From Soonwooa sp023440705 (lineage in GTDB: Bacteria > Bacteroidota > Bacteroidia > Flavobacteriales > Weeksellaceae), in assembly GCA_023440705.1 (NCBI GenBank), contig JAEXRP010000062.1:1-30840 (forward strand): a stretch of 30,840 nt of DNA. The letters run 5' to 3'. A program made the position numbers and the translations under genes. Within the stretch, counting starts at the first letter, position 1. The number at the start of each line of letters is the position of its first letter. Positions 22,956 to 30,006 of the stretch are shown here, piece by piece. Below the pieces are notes generated by a model. That model did not search any database, was not told where the DNA came from, and saw only the letters and a list, made by a program, of their open reading frames with translations.

Positions 22956-23062
22956 CGTCAGTTTGAGTGATTTTCGAAGAAAATTGTATCGAAAACAAGT
23001 TAATTTTCCTTGTATTAAAACTTCTCGATACAAAATCTTACAGATTTTTACTCGAAGTGACG
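22956..23062 (+). repeat. 107-bp cloverleaf-forming dispersed repeat, copy 1
   Basis: The ends form imperfect terminal inverted repeats: CGTCAGTTTGAGT (22956-22968) against ACTCGAAGTGACG (23050-23062), 12 of 13 pairs with one wobble. Inside are three arms: ATTTTC-GAA-GAAAAT (22970-22984); TGTATCGA (22985-22992) with TCGATACA (23025-23032) enclosing a second stem; and AAATCT-TAC-AGATTT (23033-23047). A copy of the same length lies at 26596-26702 with about 10 differences. Similarity extends about 14 bp further upstream (GATAAGAAAAT). It has no coding potential. It looks like a REP- or MITE-type element at the 3' end of clpP. Confidence 0.85.
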
Positions 23063-23112
23063 GCTCGGAAATGAAAAAATGATTTTTCCTAAATCGATTC
23101 TTAATAATATAA

Positions 23113-23139
23113 AAAACTCAGTGTGAACTGAGTTTTTTT
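23113..23139 (+). terminator. Intrinsic terminator of the dnaG-clpP unit
   Basis: AAAACTCAGT (23113-23122) pairs with ACTGAGTTTT (23127-23136) around GTGA, running into T residues. Confidence 0.85.
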
Positions 23140-23161
23140 ATTTTTTAACATTTAATTCATC

Positions 23162-23189
23162 TTGTTTATTGAATTATTTTATATCTTTA
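23162..23189 (+). promoter_or_regulatory. Promoter of a small transcript between clpP and the TIGR02757 gene
   Basis: TTG at 23162-23164 and TATCTTTA at 23182-23189 (one mismatch to TAnnTTTG) are 17 bp apart. The element begins about 40 bp after the clpP terminator, and an intrinsic terminator follows about 75 bp later, so it delimits a short unit. Confidence 0.5.
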
Positions 23190-23195
23190 GTCTAG

Positions 23196-23293
23196 AAATA
23201 ATGGAAATGATACGTTTGGCAAGACATATTTTCGATATTACTAAACTTAATTTGATACATTTTGAGATGGCTGGGTAGCCGTCTCTTTTTTTT
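23196..23293 (+). ncRNA. Candidate small RNA or tiny-ORF transcript of about 98 nt
   Basis: The interval runs from the expected start site after a promoter-like pair to a strong terminator at 23264-23293. It contains a 25-codon ORF (23201-23278) starting MEMIRLARHIF and ending in the terminator stem. Because the stop codon is in the hairpin loop and no plus-strand gene follows for 1 kb, it does not look like an attenuator. It could be a regulatory RNA, a tiny protein gene or a relic. The 5' end is an estimate. Confidence 0.4.
23264..23293 (+). terminator. Intrinsic terminator of the small transcript
   Basis: GAGATGGCT (23264-23272) pairs with AGCCGTCTC (23277-23285), with one G-T wobble and loop GGGT, followed by eight T. 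Confidence 0.88.
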
Positions 23294-23332
23294 ATAGGTA
23301 CTAACTAAAACAAAATGAGATGTCTTTCTATT

Positions 23333-23364
23333 GAAGTGGTTTCTAAAGAATCACTTCTTTTTTT
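23333..23364 (+). terminator. Further plus-strand terminator hairpin
   Basis: GAAGTGGTTT (23333-23342) pairs with GAATCACTTC (23348-23357) with two wobbles and loop CTAAA, followed by seven T. The T run overlaps the stop codon of the convergent minus-strand gene. It is the third plus-strand terminator after clpP. Read on the minus strand it has no T tract. Confidence 0.78.
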
Positions 23365-24127
23365 ATTCAAACTCTTTGCTTATGCCAAGTCCGAATAAAG
23401 CGTAGTCATAAATTGCTGGATCTTTTGCGTTAAGTTGTCTCAAAACCAAATCCAATTCTTCCAAAGTTTTCCAATCGTTTTGTTTTCGTGTGACAAGATT
23501 TAGTTTTCTTGAAATATTAGCTGTGTGGACATCCAACGGAATCGAAAGATAAGCTTGGTTAATATTTTTCCAAATTCCAAAATCCACTCCACGGTTATCA
23601 TCACGAACCATCCAACGCAAAAACATCATAATCCTTTTCGATGCAGAGTTTTTGTAAGGTGAACTTACATGTTTGTGGGCGCGATGTTCCTCTTTTAAAA
23701 ATTCTTTCCTAAAACGTTCGATGCTGTGGTAGAAGTTGGTTTCATCATTTTTTAATAGAAATAAATCTTCCAAACTGTCGTGTTCTCGATAGATTCTTTG
23801 GAATTGTTTTAGAAAATATTTAAAATCTTCCATGTGAAAAGTACGATGCGCCGCTTTATCTGGGAATTTTTCTAAATCCGAATTTTTAAAATTTAAAACA
23901 AAATCATAAGGCGAGTTTCCCATAAGTTCCATCATTAAATCAGCATTTTTGATAATCGCTTTTCGGTTTCCCCAAGCAATACTTGCCGAAAGAAAACCAG
24001 CAATTTCTATGTCTTGTTTGGTATCAAAACGATGCGGAATTTGGATGGGATCATTATCAATAAATGATAGGTTGTTATAGGAATCAGCTTTTTCGTTTAG
24101 TAGATCAATAATGTCTTGTTGAAGCAT
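23363..24127 (-). CDS. TIGR02757 family protein, HhH-glycosylase-like
   Basis: A 254-residue cytoplasmic protein of the conserved TIGR02757 (DUF2400) family found mainly in Bacteroidetes and spirochaetes. Visible family segments are DIEIAGFLSASIAWGNRKAI near residue 40, FLRWMVRDDNRGVDFGIW near 170 and IPLDVHTANISRKL near 195. The last of these, followed by DPAIYDYALFGLG, resembles the VDxHVxR and DyALf-lG parts of the HhH-GPD endonuclease III fold, so a DNA-repair-like role is possible but not shown. It lacks the HhH iron-sulfur cysteines. It is a single gene facing the clpP region; no clear terminator of its own is seen. Confidence 0.85.
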   Translation of the reverse strand: MLQQDIIDLLNEKADSYNNLSFIDNDPIQIPHRFDTKQDIEIAGFLSASIAWGNRKAIIKNADLMMELMGNSPYDFVLNFKNSDLEKFPDKAAHRTFHMEDFKYFLKQFQRIYREHDSLEDLFLLKNDETNFYHSIERFRKEFLKEEHRAHKHVSSPYKNSASKRIMMFLRWMVRDDNRGVDFGIWKNINQAYLSIPLDVHTANISRKLNLVTRKQNDWKTLEELDLVLRQLNAKDPAIYDYALFGLGISKEFE

Positions 24128-24283
24128 TTTTTATTTTATTAAATTTCTGTCAGTGGCTGTATTATGAGATGTTACTTTTATTAAGGCTTTCAGACCTCAA
24201 AATTCTGAATAGCTTAATTGAAAATTTATGTTTAAAAATCCAATTTCTGACCGTGTAAAATTACAATATTGAAAATTAAATTT

Positions 24284-24291
24284 TAACTTTG
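24284..24291 (+). promoter_or_regulatory. Putative -7 element of the UMP synthase gene
   Basis: TAACTTTG matches TAnnTTTG and lies 19 bp before the ATG at 24311. A TTG sits only 12 bp upstream, so the -33 element is uncertain. Confidence 0.45.
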
Positions 24292-24310
24292 TAGAAAGTG
24301 AAAAGTAAAA

Positions 24311-25669
24311 ATGGAAAGTAAAAGAGAATTCTTTTTAGAATGCTACAAATTAGGCATTATCAAATTCGGAAGATTTACATTGAAAAGCGGTATCGAAAGC
24401 CCTTTTTATGTTGACTTACGTCCTTTGGCATCGGAACCAAAAATCTTAAAAAATCTTGCCAACTATCTTTTGGATATGTTGCCTTTGGATAATTTTGATG
24501 TGATTTGCGGTGTGCCTTACGCAGCGCTTCCGATGGCGACAGCGATGTCTTTGGAAAGTTACATTCCGTTGATTATCAAAAGAAAAGAAGCTAAAACTTA
24601 TGGTACAAAAAAACTTCTTGAAGGTATTTACAAAAAAGGCGACAATTGTCTTTTGGTGGAAGATGTGATTACATCAGGAAAATCACTTGTCGAAACTATC
24701 GAAGAAGTTGAAAATGAAGGCTTGAAAGTTGCCGATATCGTTGTAGTATTAGACAGAGAGCAAGGTGGAAAAGAAAAATTGGAAGCCAAAGGTTACAAAG
24801 TTCATACCTTGTTTACGATTTCGGAAGTTGTAAAGATTTTGAAAGAAGTTGAACATCTTACTGATGAGGAAGTTGCTAGAATCAATGATTTCTTAAACGG
24901 AAACCAAGTTCAGTTTCAAGAAAAAAAGAAAATTTCTTATGAAAATAAATTAGAAAAAGTAGAACATCCGATGGCGAAGCGCCTTCTGGAAATCGCTATC
25001 GAAAAGAATTCTAACCTTATCGCTTCTGCTGATATTTTGTCAACGCGCGAATTATTAGATTTCGCTGATATGGTTGGTCCGCACATCGTTGCGCTTAAAA
25101 CGCATATCGATATTTTGACAGATTTTGATGCAGATTCTACTATTTTACCATTAAAAGATTTAGCGCAAAAACATAACTTCTTAATTATGGAAGATCGCAA
25201 ATTTGCTGATATTGGTAACACGCAAGAATTACAATTTTCATACGGAATGTACAAGATTTCTAATTGGGCAGATCTTGTGACTGCGCAAGTAATTGGCGGA
25301 AGTGCAAGTCTCGATGGTTTCCACAATGTTGGTGTTGTGGCGATTTTGGGGATGTCTTCGAAAGGTACTTTAACTGACGCACATTATCGTGAAGAAGCGA
25401 TGAAAATTATCGAAAACCAATCTAACGTGATGGCTTGTGTTGCACAAAATGAAATTCCAGATGATTTGATTTTGATGACGCCAGGCGTTAATCTTTCGGA
25501 TGCTGGCGATAGCAAAGGTCAACAATATAACACGCCAGAAAAAGTGATTAATAAATATCATACGGATTTCATTATTGTTGGACGTGGAATCTATAAAGCT
25601 GAAAATCCAGAACAAGAAGCCGTTAAATACAAAATGGCAGGTTGGGAAGCTTACAAAAACGCTTTGTAA
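24311..25669 (+). CDS. pyrE-pyrF: Bifunctional UMP synthase: orotate phosphoribosyltransferase-OMP decarboxylase fusion
   Basis: A 452-residue fusion that would carry out both last steps of UMP synthesis, orotate to OMP to UMP. Residues 1-200 are PyrE: GRFTLKSGIESPFYVDLR at 20-37 and the PRPP loop LLVEDVITSGKS at 114-125. Residues 215-452 are PyrF: ALKTHIDIL with Lys263, the catalytic EDRKFADIGNT (D295, K297, D300), and DFIIVGRGIYKA near the end. The N-to-C order and the DRKFADIGNT/WADLV style are those of animal and plant UMP synthase. Many bacteria, including many Bacteroidetes, carry separate pyrE and pyrF. No frameshift or gap is seen at the junction (about 197-215). A single gene with its own terminator. 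Confidence 0.95.
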   Translation: MESKREFFLECYKLGIIKFGRFTLKSGIESPFYVDLRPLASEPKILKNLANYLLDMLPLDNFDVICGVPYAALPMATAMSLESYIPLIIKRKEAKTYGTKKLLEGIYKKGDNCLLVEDVITSGKSLVETIEEVENEGLKVADIVVVLDREQGGKEKLEAKGYKVHTLFTISEVVKILKEVEHLTDEEVARINDFLNGNQVQFQEKKKISYENKLEKVEHPMAKRLLEIAIEKNSNLIASADILSTRELLDFADMVGPHIVALKTHIDILTDFDADSTILPLKDLAQKHNFLIMEDRKFADIGNTQELQFSYGMYKISNWADLVTAQVIGGSASLDGFHNVGVVAILGMSSKGTLTDAHYREEAMKIIENQSNVMACVAQNEIPDDLILMTPGVNLSDAGDSKGQQYNTPEKVINKYHTDFIIVGRGIYKAENPEQEAVKYKMAGWEAYKNAL

Positions 25670-25691
25670 AATTATCTTTTTTAAAATACAG

Positions 25692-25724
25692 AAACAGTTA
25701 TCGCGATTTTCGGTAACTGTTTTT
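25692..25724 (+). terminator. Intrinsic terminator after the UMP synthase gene
   Basis: AAACAGTTA (25692-25700) pairs with TAACTGTTT (25714-25722), with a few more inner pairs, followed by T residues. The rest of the 203-bp gap to the OsmC gene shows nothing else I can support. Confidence 0.85.
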
Positions 25725-25872
25725 TGTTTTAAATATAGACTTTCAATATTTTTTGCAAAGAGTAAACTTTAAAAATGGTCTCGCTTTTGTTTTGGAACGG
25801 AAAAGTTAATTCTTATCTCACATCAATTGGGATGTAGAATCATAATCTTAATATTGTAAAAAATAAAACAAC

Positions 25873-26271
25873 ATGGATGTTAATGTAACTGCAACAATAG
25901 GAACCGAACTTTATTTAACCAAAGTCACAACAGGAAATCATGAGATTATCGTTGATGAGCCAATTGACAAAGGTGGAAAAGATTTAGCACCAAAACCAAC
26001 AGAACTTCTTGCAGCGTCTTTGGCGAGTTGTACAGCAATTACCCTGAAAATGTATGCTGAAAGAAAAACTTGGGATGTTGGCGAAATTTTTGTAGATGTG
26101 ACTTTAGAAGACAGCAATGACAAAACGAACACCACACTTAATAGAATTATTCGATTTTCGAAAACTGATATTCCGGAAGATCAAATGAAACGTTTTCAGC
26201 ATATTGCGAATGCTTGTCCTGTTCACAAGATTTTGGAAGGTGCAATTACAATAAATTCAGAATTCAAATAA
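25873..26271 (+). CDS. OsmC/Ohr family peroxide-reducing protein
   Basis: A 132-residue protein of the OsmC family, thiol-dependent peroxidases that reduce organic hydroperoxides. Both redox cysteines are present: C53 in SLASCTAITLKMYAERK and C115 in NACPVHKIL. The GGKDLAPKPTELLAASL stretch before C53 is typical. It resembles the YhfA-like OsmC subgroup more than Ohr, but that split is a judgement. It is followed 11 bp later by a GNAT gene on the same strand, so the two form a small operon. Confidence 0.9.
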   Translation: MDVNVTATIGTELYLTKVTTGNHEIIVDEPIDKGGKDLAPKPTELLAASLASCTAITLKMYAERKTWDVGEIFVDVTLEDSNDKTNTTLNRIIRFSKTDIPEDQMKRFQHIANACPVHKILEGAITINSEFK

Positions 26272-26282
26272 AAAATATAAAA

Positions 26283-26564
26283 ATGGAAATCAAACAACAA
26301 AACAACGAAAAAAACGGAATATTCGAAGCTTTTATCGATGGCAGACATGCTGGCGAAATGACTTACACTTGGGCAGGAGAAGATAAATTTATCATCGATC
26401 ATACGGGTGTAGAAGAAGCTTACAACGGTCTAGGTGTCGGAATGAATCTTCTAAATACAGTGGTAGATTTCGCAAGAAAAGAAAACAAAAAAGTGATTCC
26501 GCTTTGTCCTTTTGCAAGCGCAATGTTCAAAAAACATACAGAATTGCAAGACGTTTTAGCGTAA
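26283..26564 (+). CDS. Small GNAT N-acetyltransferase (YidJ/COG2388 type)
   Basis: A 93-residue single-domain GNAT fold. The acetyl-CoA loop is in YNGLGVGMNLL, and the C-terminal PLCPFASAMFKKHTEL stretch is the signature of the short YidJ-like acetyltransferases. The substrate is unknown. I use the ATG at 26283, 11 bp after the OsmC stop. A longer in-frame ORF back to 26214 overlaps OsmC and adds residues unlike the family. Its 3' flank holds copy 2 of the cloverleaf repeat and a bidirectional terminator shared with uvrA. Confidence 0.88.
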   Translation: MEIKQQNNEKNGIFEAFIDGRHAGEMTYTWAGEDKFIIDHTGVEEAYNGLGVGMNLLNTVVDFARKENKKVIPLCPFASAMFKKHTELQDVLA

Positions 26565-26595
26565 ACATAGTCCAAGTTCAGGATAAGAAAATAAA

Positions 26596-26702
26596 CGTCA
26601 GTTTGAGTTGTTTTCGCAGAAAACTGTATCGAAAACAAGTTAATTTTCTTATCATTAAAACTTCTCGATACAAAATCTTGTAGATTTTTACTCGAAGTGA
26701 CG
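26596..26702 (+). repeat. 107-bp cloverleaf-forming dispersed repeat, copy 2
   Basis: It has the same length and orientation as the copy at 22956-23062, about 10 differences by eye. The outer stem is at 26596-26608 with 26690-26702. Arm 1 (26610-26624) reads GTTTTC-GCA-GAAAAC, where copy 1 has ATTTTC-GAA-GAAAAT: the closing pair changed from A-T to G-C on both sides. Arm 3 keeps its stem while the loop changes from TAC to TGT. It lies 32 bp after the GNAT stop. Upstream GATAAGAAAAT (26582-26592) is inverted as ATTTTCTTATC inside this copy. Confidence 0.85.
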
Positions 26703-26765
26703 CCTTGTATAAGTAAAAGTATTTTATCCCGAATTGATGTTAAATATAAAATTATTAATCAATAA

Positions 26766-26803
26766 AAAGGCTTTCGGAATTTTAAACTCTGAAAGTCTTT
26801 TTT
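26766..26803 (+). terminator. Bidirectional terminator between GNAT and uvrA
   Basis: AAGGCTTTCGG (26767-26777) pairs with CTGAAAGTCTT (26789-26799) with two wobbles. T runs follow on the plus strand and, read on the minus strand, TTTTTATT follows. It can therefore end both the OsmC-GNAT unit and uvrA. Confidence 0.85.
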
Positions 26804-26825
26804 ATTTTTAAAACTTCAAGAAAAC

Positions 26826-29612
26826 TTAAAGTTTTTCAGCAATATATTTTGCGGTTGCCGATATTTTATTCTTTGCTAAATCTTCAGGCGTTCCAGTGAA
26901 AACTACTTCGCCACCATGTTTTCCAGCATTTGGACCAATATCGATAATATAATCAGCGCATTTGATGATGTCGGGTTGATGTTCAATAACAATCACCGAA
27001 TGTCCAAGCTCGATCAAAGCTTGCAGAGATTTCATCAATTTATTAATATCATGGAAGTGCAATCCCGTCGATGGTTCATCAAAAACAAATAAAGTTTTGT
27101 CGGTCGTAACGCCTTTTACTAAGAAAGACGCGAGTTTTACACGTTGCGCTTCACCACCAGAAAGGGTAGAAGAGGACTGTCCCAGTTGCAAATAACCAAG
27201 TCCAACTTCTTGTAATGGTTTAAGTTTTTGTACGATTTTGGACTCTTGCAATTCTGTGAAGAAGTTAATAGCTTCGTCAACCGTCATTTTTAAAATATCC
27301 GAAATATTTTTTTCGTCAACTTTAACTTCAAGAATTTCACTTTTAAAACGTGTGCCGTGGCAATGTTCGCATTCCAATTCGATGTCCGCCATAAATTGCA
27401 TGGACACTGTAATCACGCCTTCACCTTTACATTCGTCGCAACGTCCGCCATCTACATTAAAGGAGAAATGCTTAGGTTTTAATCCCATTAACGATGCCGA
27501 TTTTTGTTTCGAATACAAATCACGAATATCGTCGTAAGCTTTTAGATAAGTTACGGGATTAGAACGCGAAGATTTTCCGATCGGATTTTGGTCGATTAAC
27601 TCAATGTTTTTAATCAATTTTTTTGGAAACTCAACACTGTCGTAATCAGCTTTTTTGCCGCCCATTCCCAACTGAATTTGCACCGCATTGGTTAGAATTT
27701 CCTTCATCAAAGTTGATTTTCCACTTCCGGAAACGCCCGTTACAACGGTTAATACTTCTAACGGAACATCGACGTCAATATTTTTAAGATTATTTTGACG
27801 CGCGCCTTTTATTTTGATGAACTCTTTTGGAACACGACGTTTTTTCGGAACTTCAATATTTAGTTCGTGATTAAGGTATTTAGACGTTAAAGTATCTGCT
27901 TTTTTCAAATCTTTATAATCGCCAGCAAATACCAAATCGCCACCAAGATAACCAGCTTCTGGACCAATGTCGATAATGTAATCCGCAGCGCGCATCACAT
28001 CTTCATCGTGCTCTACAACGATAACCGTGTTGCCAAGGTCACGAAGATTTTTTAGAACTTCAATAAGATTTTCGGTGTCGCGAGAATGAAGTCCAATACT
28101 TGGTTCGTCCAAAATATAAATAGAACCAACCAAAGAACTTCCCAAACTTGTCGCCAAATTAATACGTTGACTTTCGCCACCAGAAAGCGTGTTGGACGTT
28201 CTGTTAAGATTAAGATAACCCAAACCAACTTTTAGTAAAAAACCGATTCGAGATTTAATTTCGTAAAGAAGACGTTTTGCAACTTCGGCGTCGTATTTTG
28301 ATAATTTGAAACTTTCAATAATCGGTGAAAGCTCATCCAAAGGCAATTCGATCAAAGATTGAATATTATGCCCATCAATTTTTACCCAAGAAGTCTCTTC
28401 ACGCAATCTAAGACCTTCGCAAGTCGGACAAGTCGTTTTACCACGATAGCGCGACAACATCACGCGGTATTGGATTTTATAAAGATTCTCCTCCAACATT
28501 TTGAAGAAGTTATCAATACTCGGGAAACTTGCAGATTTGTCACCACGCCACAAATATTGTTTTTGCTCTTTTGTGAGTTGGTGATAAGGCTTATGAATAG
28601 GGAAGTCTTTTGCTTTTTTAATGAAAGAACGTTTCCATTCGCTCATCGTTTCGCCCTTCCAAGGTGCAACAGCATCTTCGAAAACTGACAGATTTTTATT
28701 TGGAATGACAAGATCTTCATCAATGCCAATTATTTTGCCATAACCTTCGCAAGTTGGACAAGCGCCATAAGGATTGTTAAAGCTGAAATAATGGACATTC
28801 GGTTCGTTAAAATCGATGCCATCTAACTCAAATTTATTGGAAAAATCTCGGACTTCGTTGCTTTCTGTATTTTTCAAAAGACAACGTCCGTGACCTTCGT
28901 AGAACGCCATTTGGATAGAATCCGCCAAACGTTGCAAGAAGTTTTCGTCTTCTTCGTAGCTGAAACGGTCGATGACCAAAAATATCTCCGTATTCGCTTC
29001 TGGTACAAAACCAAAACTTTCTAAATCTTCAATACTTGCAAGGTTTCCGCCAACTTCCAAACGTGTAAAACCAGAAACTTTCAAAGTTTTTAATTGTTCG
29101 GTAAAGTTGTCAACTTCATATTGCAAAGGCGCCATCAAGATAAAACTTGTATCTTTTTTTGAAGCCTTAATAAAATCGATAACATCAGTTACAGAATCTT
29201 TTTTGACTTCTTCACCAGAAATTGGTGAAAAAGTATGGCCAATTCTGGCGTACAACAACTTTAGATAATCATAGATTTCCGTCGATGTACCAACTGTAGA
29301 ACGCGGATTTGACGAAATAACTTTCTGCTGAATCGCGATAGATGGCGCAAGACCTTTGATATCGTCAACTTTTGGTTTTTCTAATTTTCCTAAAAATTGT
29401 CGCGCGTAAGAGCTCAAACTTTCAACATAACGGCGTTGACCTTCCGCATAGATCGTGTCGAAAGCTAGCGAAGATTTTCCGCTTCCCGAAACGCCCGTTA
29501 TCACAATTAGTTTGTTTTTTGGTATTAAAACATCAATGTGTTTCAGATTGTTAAGATGTGCGTTTTTAACAAAAAGTTGTTTTTTTATATCGATTTCTGC
29601 AGTTGTAGCCAT
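26826..29612 (-). CDS. uvrA: UvrA, excinuclease ABC subunit A
   Basis: A 928-residue damage sensor of nucleotide excision repair, a dimeric tandem ABC ATPase that loads UvrB. The first Walker A GVSGSGKS is at residues 40-47; the second GVSGSGKST lies about two thirds along. The signatures LSGGESQRINLA and LSGGEAQRVKLA are complete. Zinc-module cysteines are present (CPTCEGYGK and CPTCEGLRL in the first half; CDECKGEGV with CEHCHG in the second). I take the ATG at 29612, giving MATTAEIDIKKQLFVKNA; a GTG at 29630 would add six residues (MGLNFD). Length is normal. It ends at a bidirectional terminator. Confidence 0.97.
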   Translation of the reverse strand: MATTAEIDIKKQLFVKNAHLNNLKHIDVLIPKNKLIVITGVSGSGKSSLAFDTIYAEGQRRYVESLSSYARQFLGKLEKPKVDDIKGLAPSIAIQQKVISSNPRSTVGTSTEIYDYLKLLYARIGHTFSPISGEEVKKDSVTDVIDFIKASKKDTSFILMAPLQYEVDNFTEQLKTLKVSGFTRLEVGGNLASIEDLESFGFVPEANTEIFLVIDRFSYEEDENFLQRLADSIQMAFYEGHGRCLLKNTESNEVRDFSNKFELDGIDFNEPNVHYFSFNNPYGACPTCEGYGKIIGIDEDLVIPNKNLSVFEDAVAPWKGETMSEWKRSFIKKAKDFPIHKPYHQLTKEQKQYLWRGDKSASFPSIDNFFKMLEENLYKIQYRVMLSRYRGKTTCPTCEGLRLREETSWVKIDGHNIQSLIELPLDELSPIIESFKLSKYDAEVAKRLLYEIKSRIGFLLKVGLGYLNLNRTSNTLSGGESQRINLATSLGSSLVGSIYILDEPSIGLHSRDTENLIEVLKNLRDLGNTVIVVEHDEDVMRAADYIIDIGPEAGYLGGDLVFAGDYKDLKKADTLTSKYLNHELNIEVPKKRRVPKEFIKIKGARQNNLKNIDVDVPLEVLTVVTGVSGSGKSTLMKEILTNAVQIQLGMGGKKADYDSVEFPKKLIKNIELIDQNPIGKSSRSNPVTYLKAYDDIRDLYSKQKSASLMGLKPKHFSFNVDGGRCDECKGEGVITVSMQFMADIELECEHCHGTRFKSEILEVKVDEKNISDILKMTVDEAINFFTELQESKIVQKLKPLQEVGLGYLQLGQSSSTLSGGEAQRVKLASFLVKGVTTDKTLFVFDEPSTGLHFHDINKLMKSLQALIELGHSVIVIEHQPDIIKCADYIIDIGPNAGKHGGEVVFTGTPEDLAKNKISATAKYIAEKL

Positions 29613-29629
29613 ATCAAAATTAAGACCCA

Positions 29630-29637
29630 CAAAATTA
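29630..29637 (-). promoter_or_regulatory. Putative -7 element of uvrA
   Basis: On the minus strand TAATTTTG fits TAnnTTTG and ends 17 bp before the ATG at 29612. It overlaps the alternative GTG start at 29630, which argues against that start. No -33 TTG was found. Confidence 0.35.
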
Positions 29638-29729
29638 CGAAAAAATGCGTTTTTTTCAGCTAGTTATTTTGTTAATGTTTATTTAGAAATCCTTTGAAAA
29701 TTTTAGGCTTAAATTATAAACAGTTTCTT

Positions 29730-29762
29730 AAAGAAAAAGAGCAGTAAAATAAATTACTGCTC
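29730..29762 (-). terminator. Minus-strand terminator-like hairpin upstream of the TonB receptor
   Basis: GAGCAGTAA (29739-29747) pairs perfectly with TTACTGCTC (29754-29762). Only the minus strand has a T-rich tail (TTTTTCTTT). No minus-strand gene lies between it and the right edge, so its source transcript is unknown. Apart from this hairpin and the two promoters, the 394-bp gap 29613-30006 is AT-rich with no other structure I can support. Confidence 0.55.
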
Positions 29763-29954
29763 AAGTGATAACTTAAAATATAGCAATTTCTTATGAAGAA
29801 AATTGTTTCGCTTTTTTGTCAATATATTAACAAAGGATAATGCTGTGTATTAATATTGTTTTGTTCTGAAATGTAAAAGTAATATTTTTTTTATTAAAAA
29901 TATTGTTTTAAAGGAAAAATTTAATTTAATCTTAAAATAAATTATTTTTTGTTG

Positions 29955-29983
29955 TTGATTTTTTTATTTATTGCATAGCTTTG
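29955..29983 (+). promoter_or_regulatory. Promoter of the TonB-dependent receptor gene
   Basis: TTG at 29955-29957 (or 29952-29954) and TAGCTTTG at 29976-29983 are 18 (or 21) bp apart, matching the Bacteroidetes -33/-7 arrangement. The ATG follows 23 bp later. Confidence 0.6.
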
Positions 29984-30006
29984 CCCCCGTAAAATTGTAA
30001 AAAACT

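Noticed and set aside
24937..25326. 129-codon minus-strand ORF inside the UMP synthase gene
   Set aside because: Antisense shadow of the decarboxylase domain; the plus frame holds all catalytic motifs.
26214..26282. Longer N-terminus for the GNAT gene (in-frame start at 26214)
   Set aside because: It overlaps the OsmC coding region and adds Cys/Asn-rich residues unlike GNAT proteins; the ATG at 26283 has normal spacing after OsmC.
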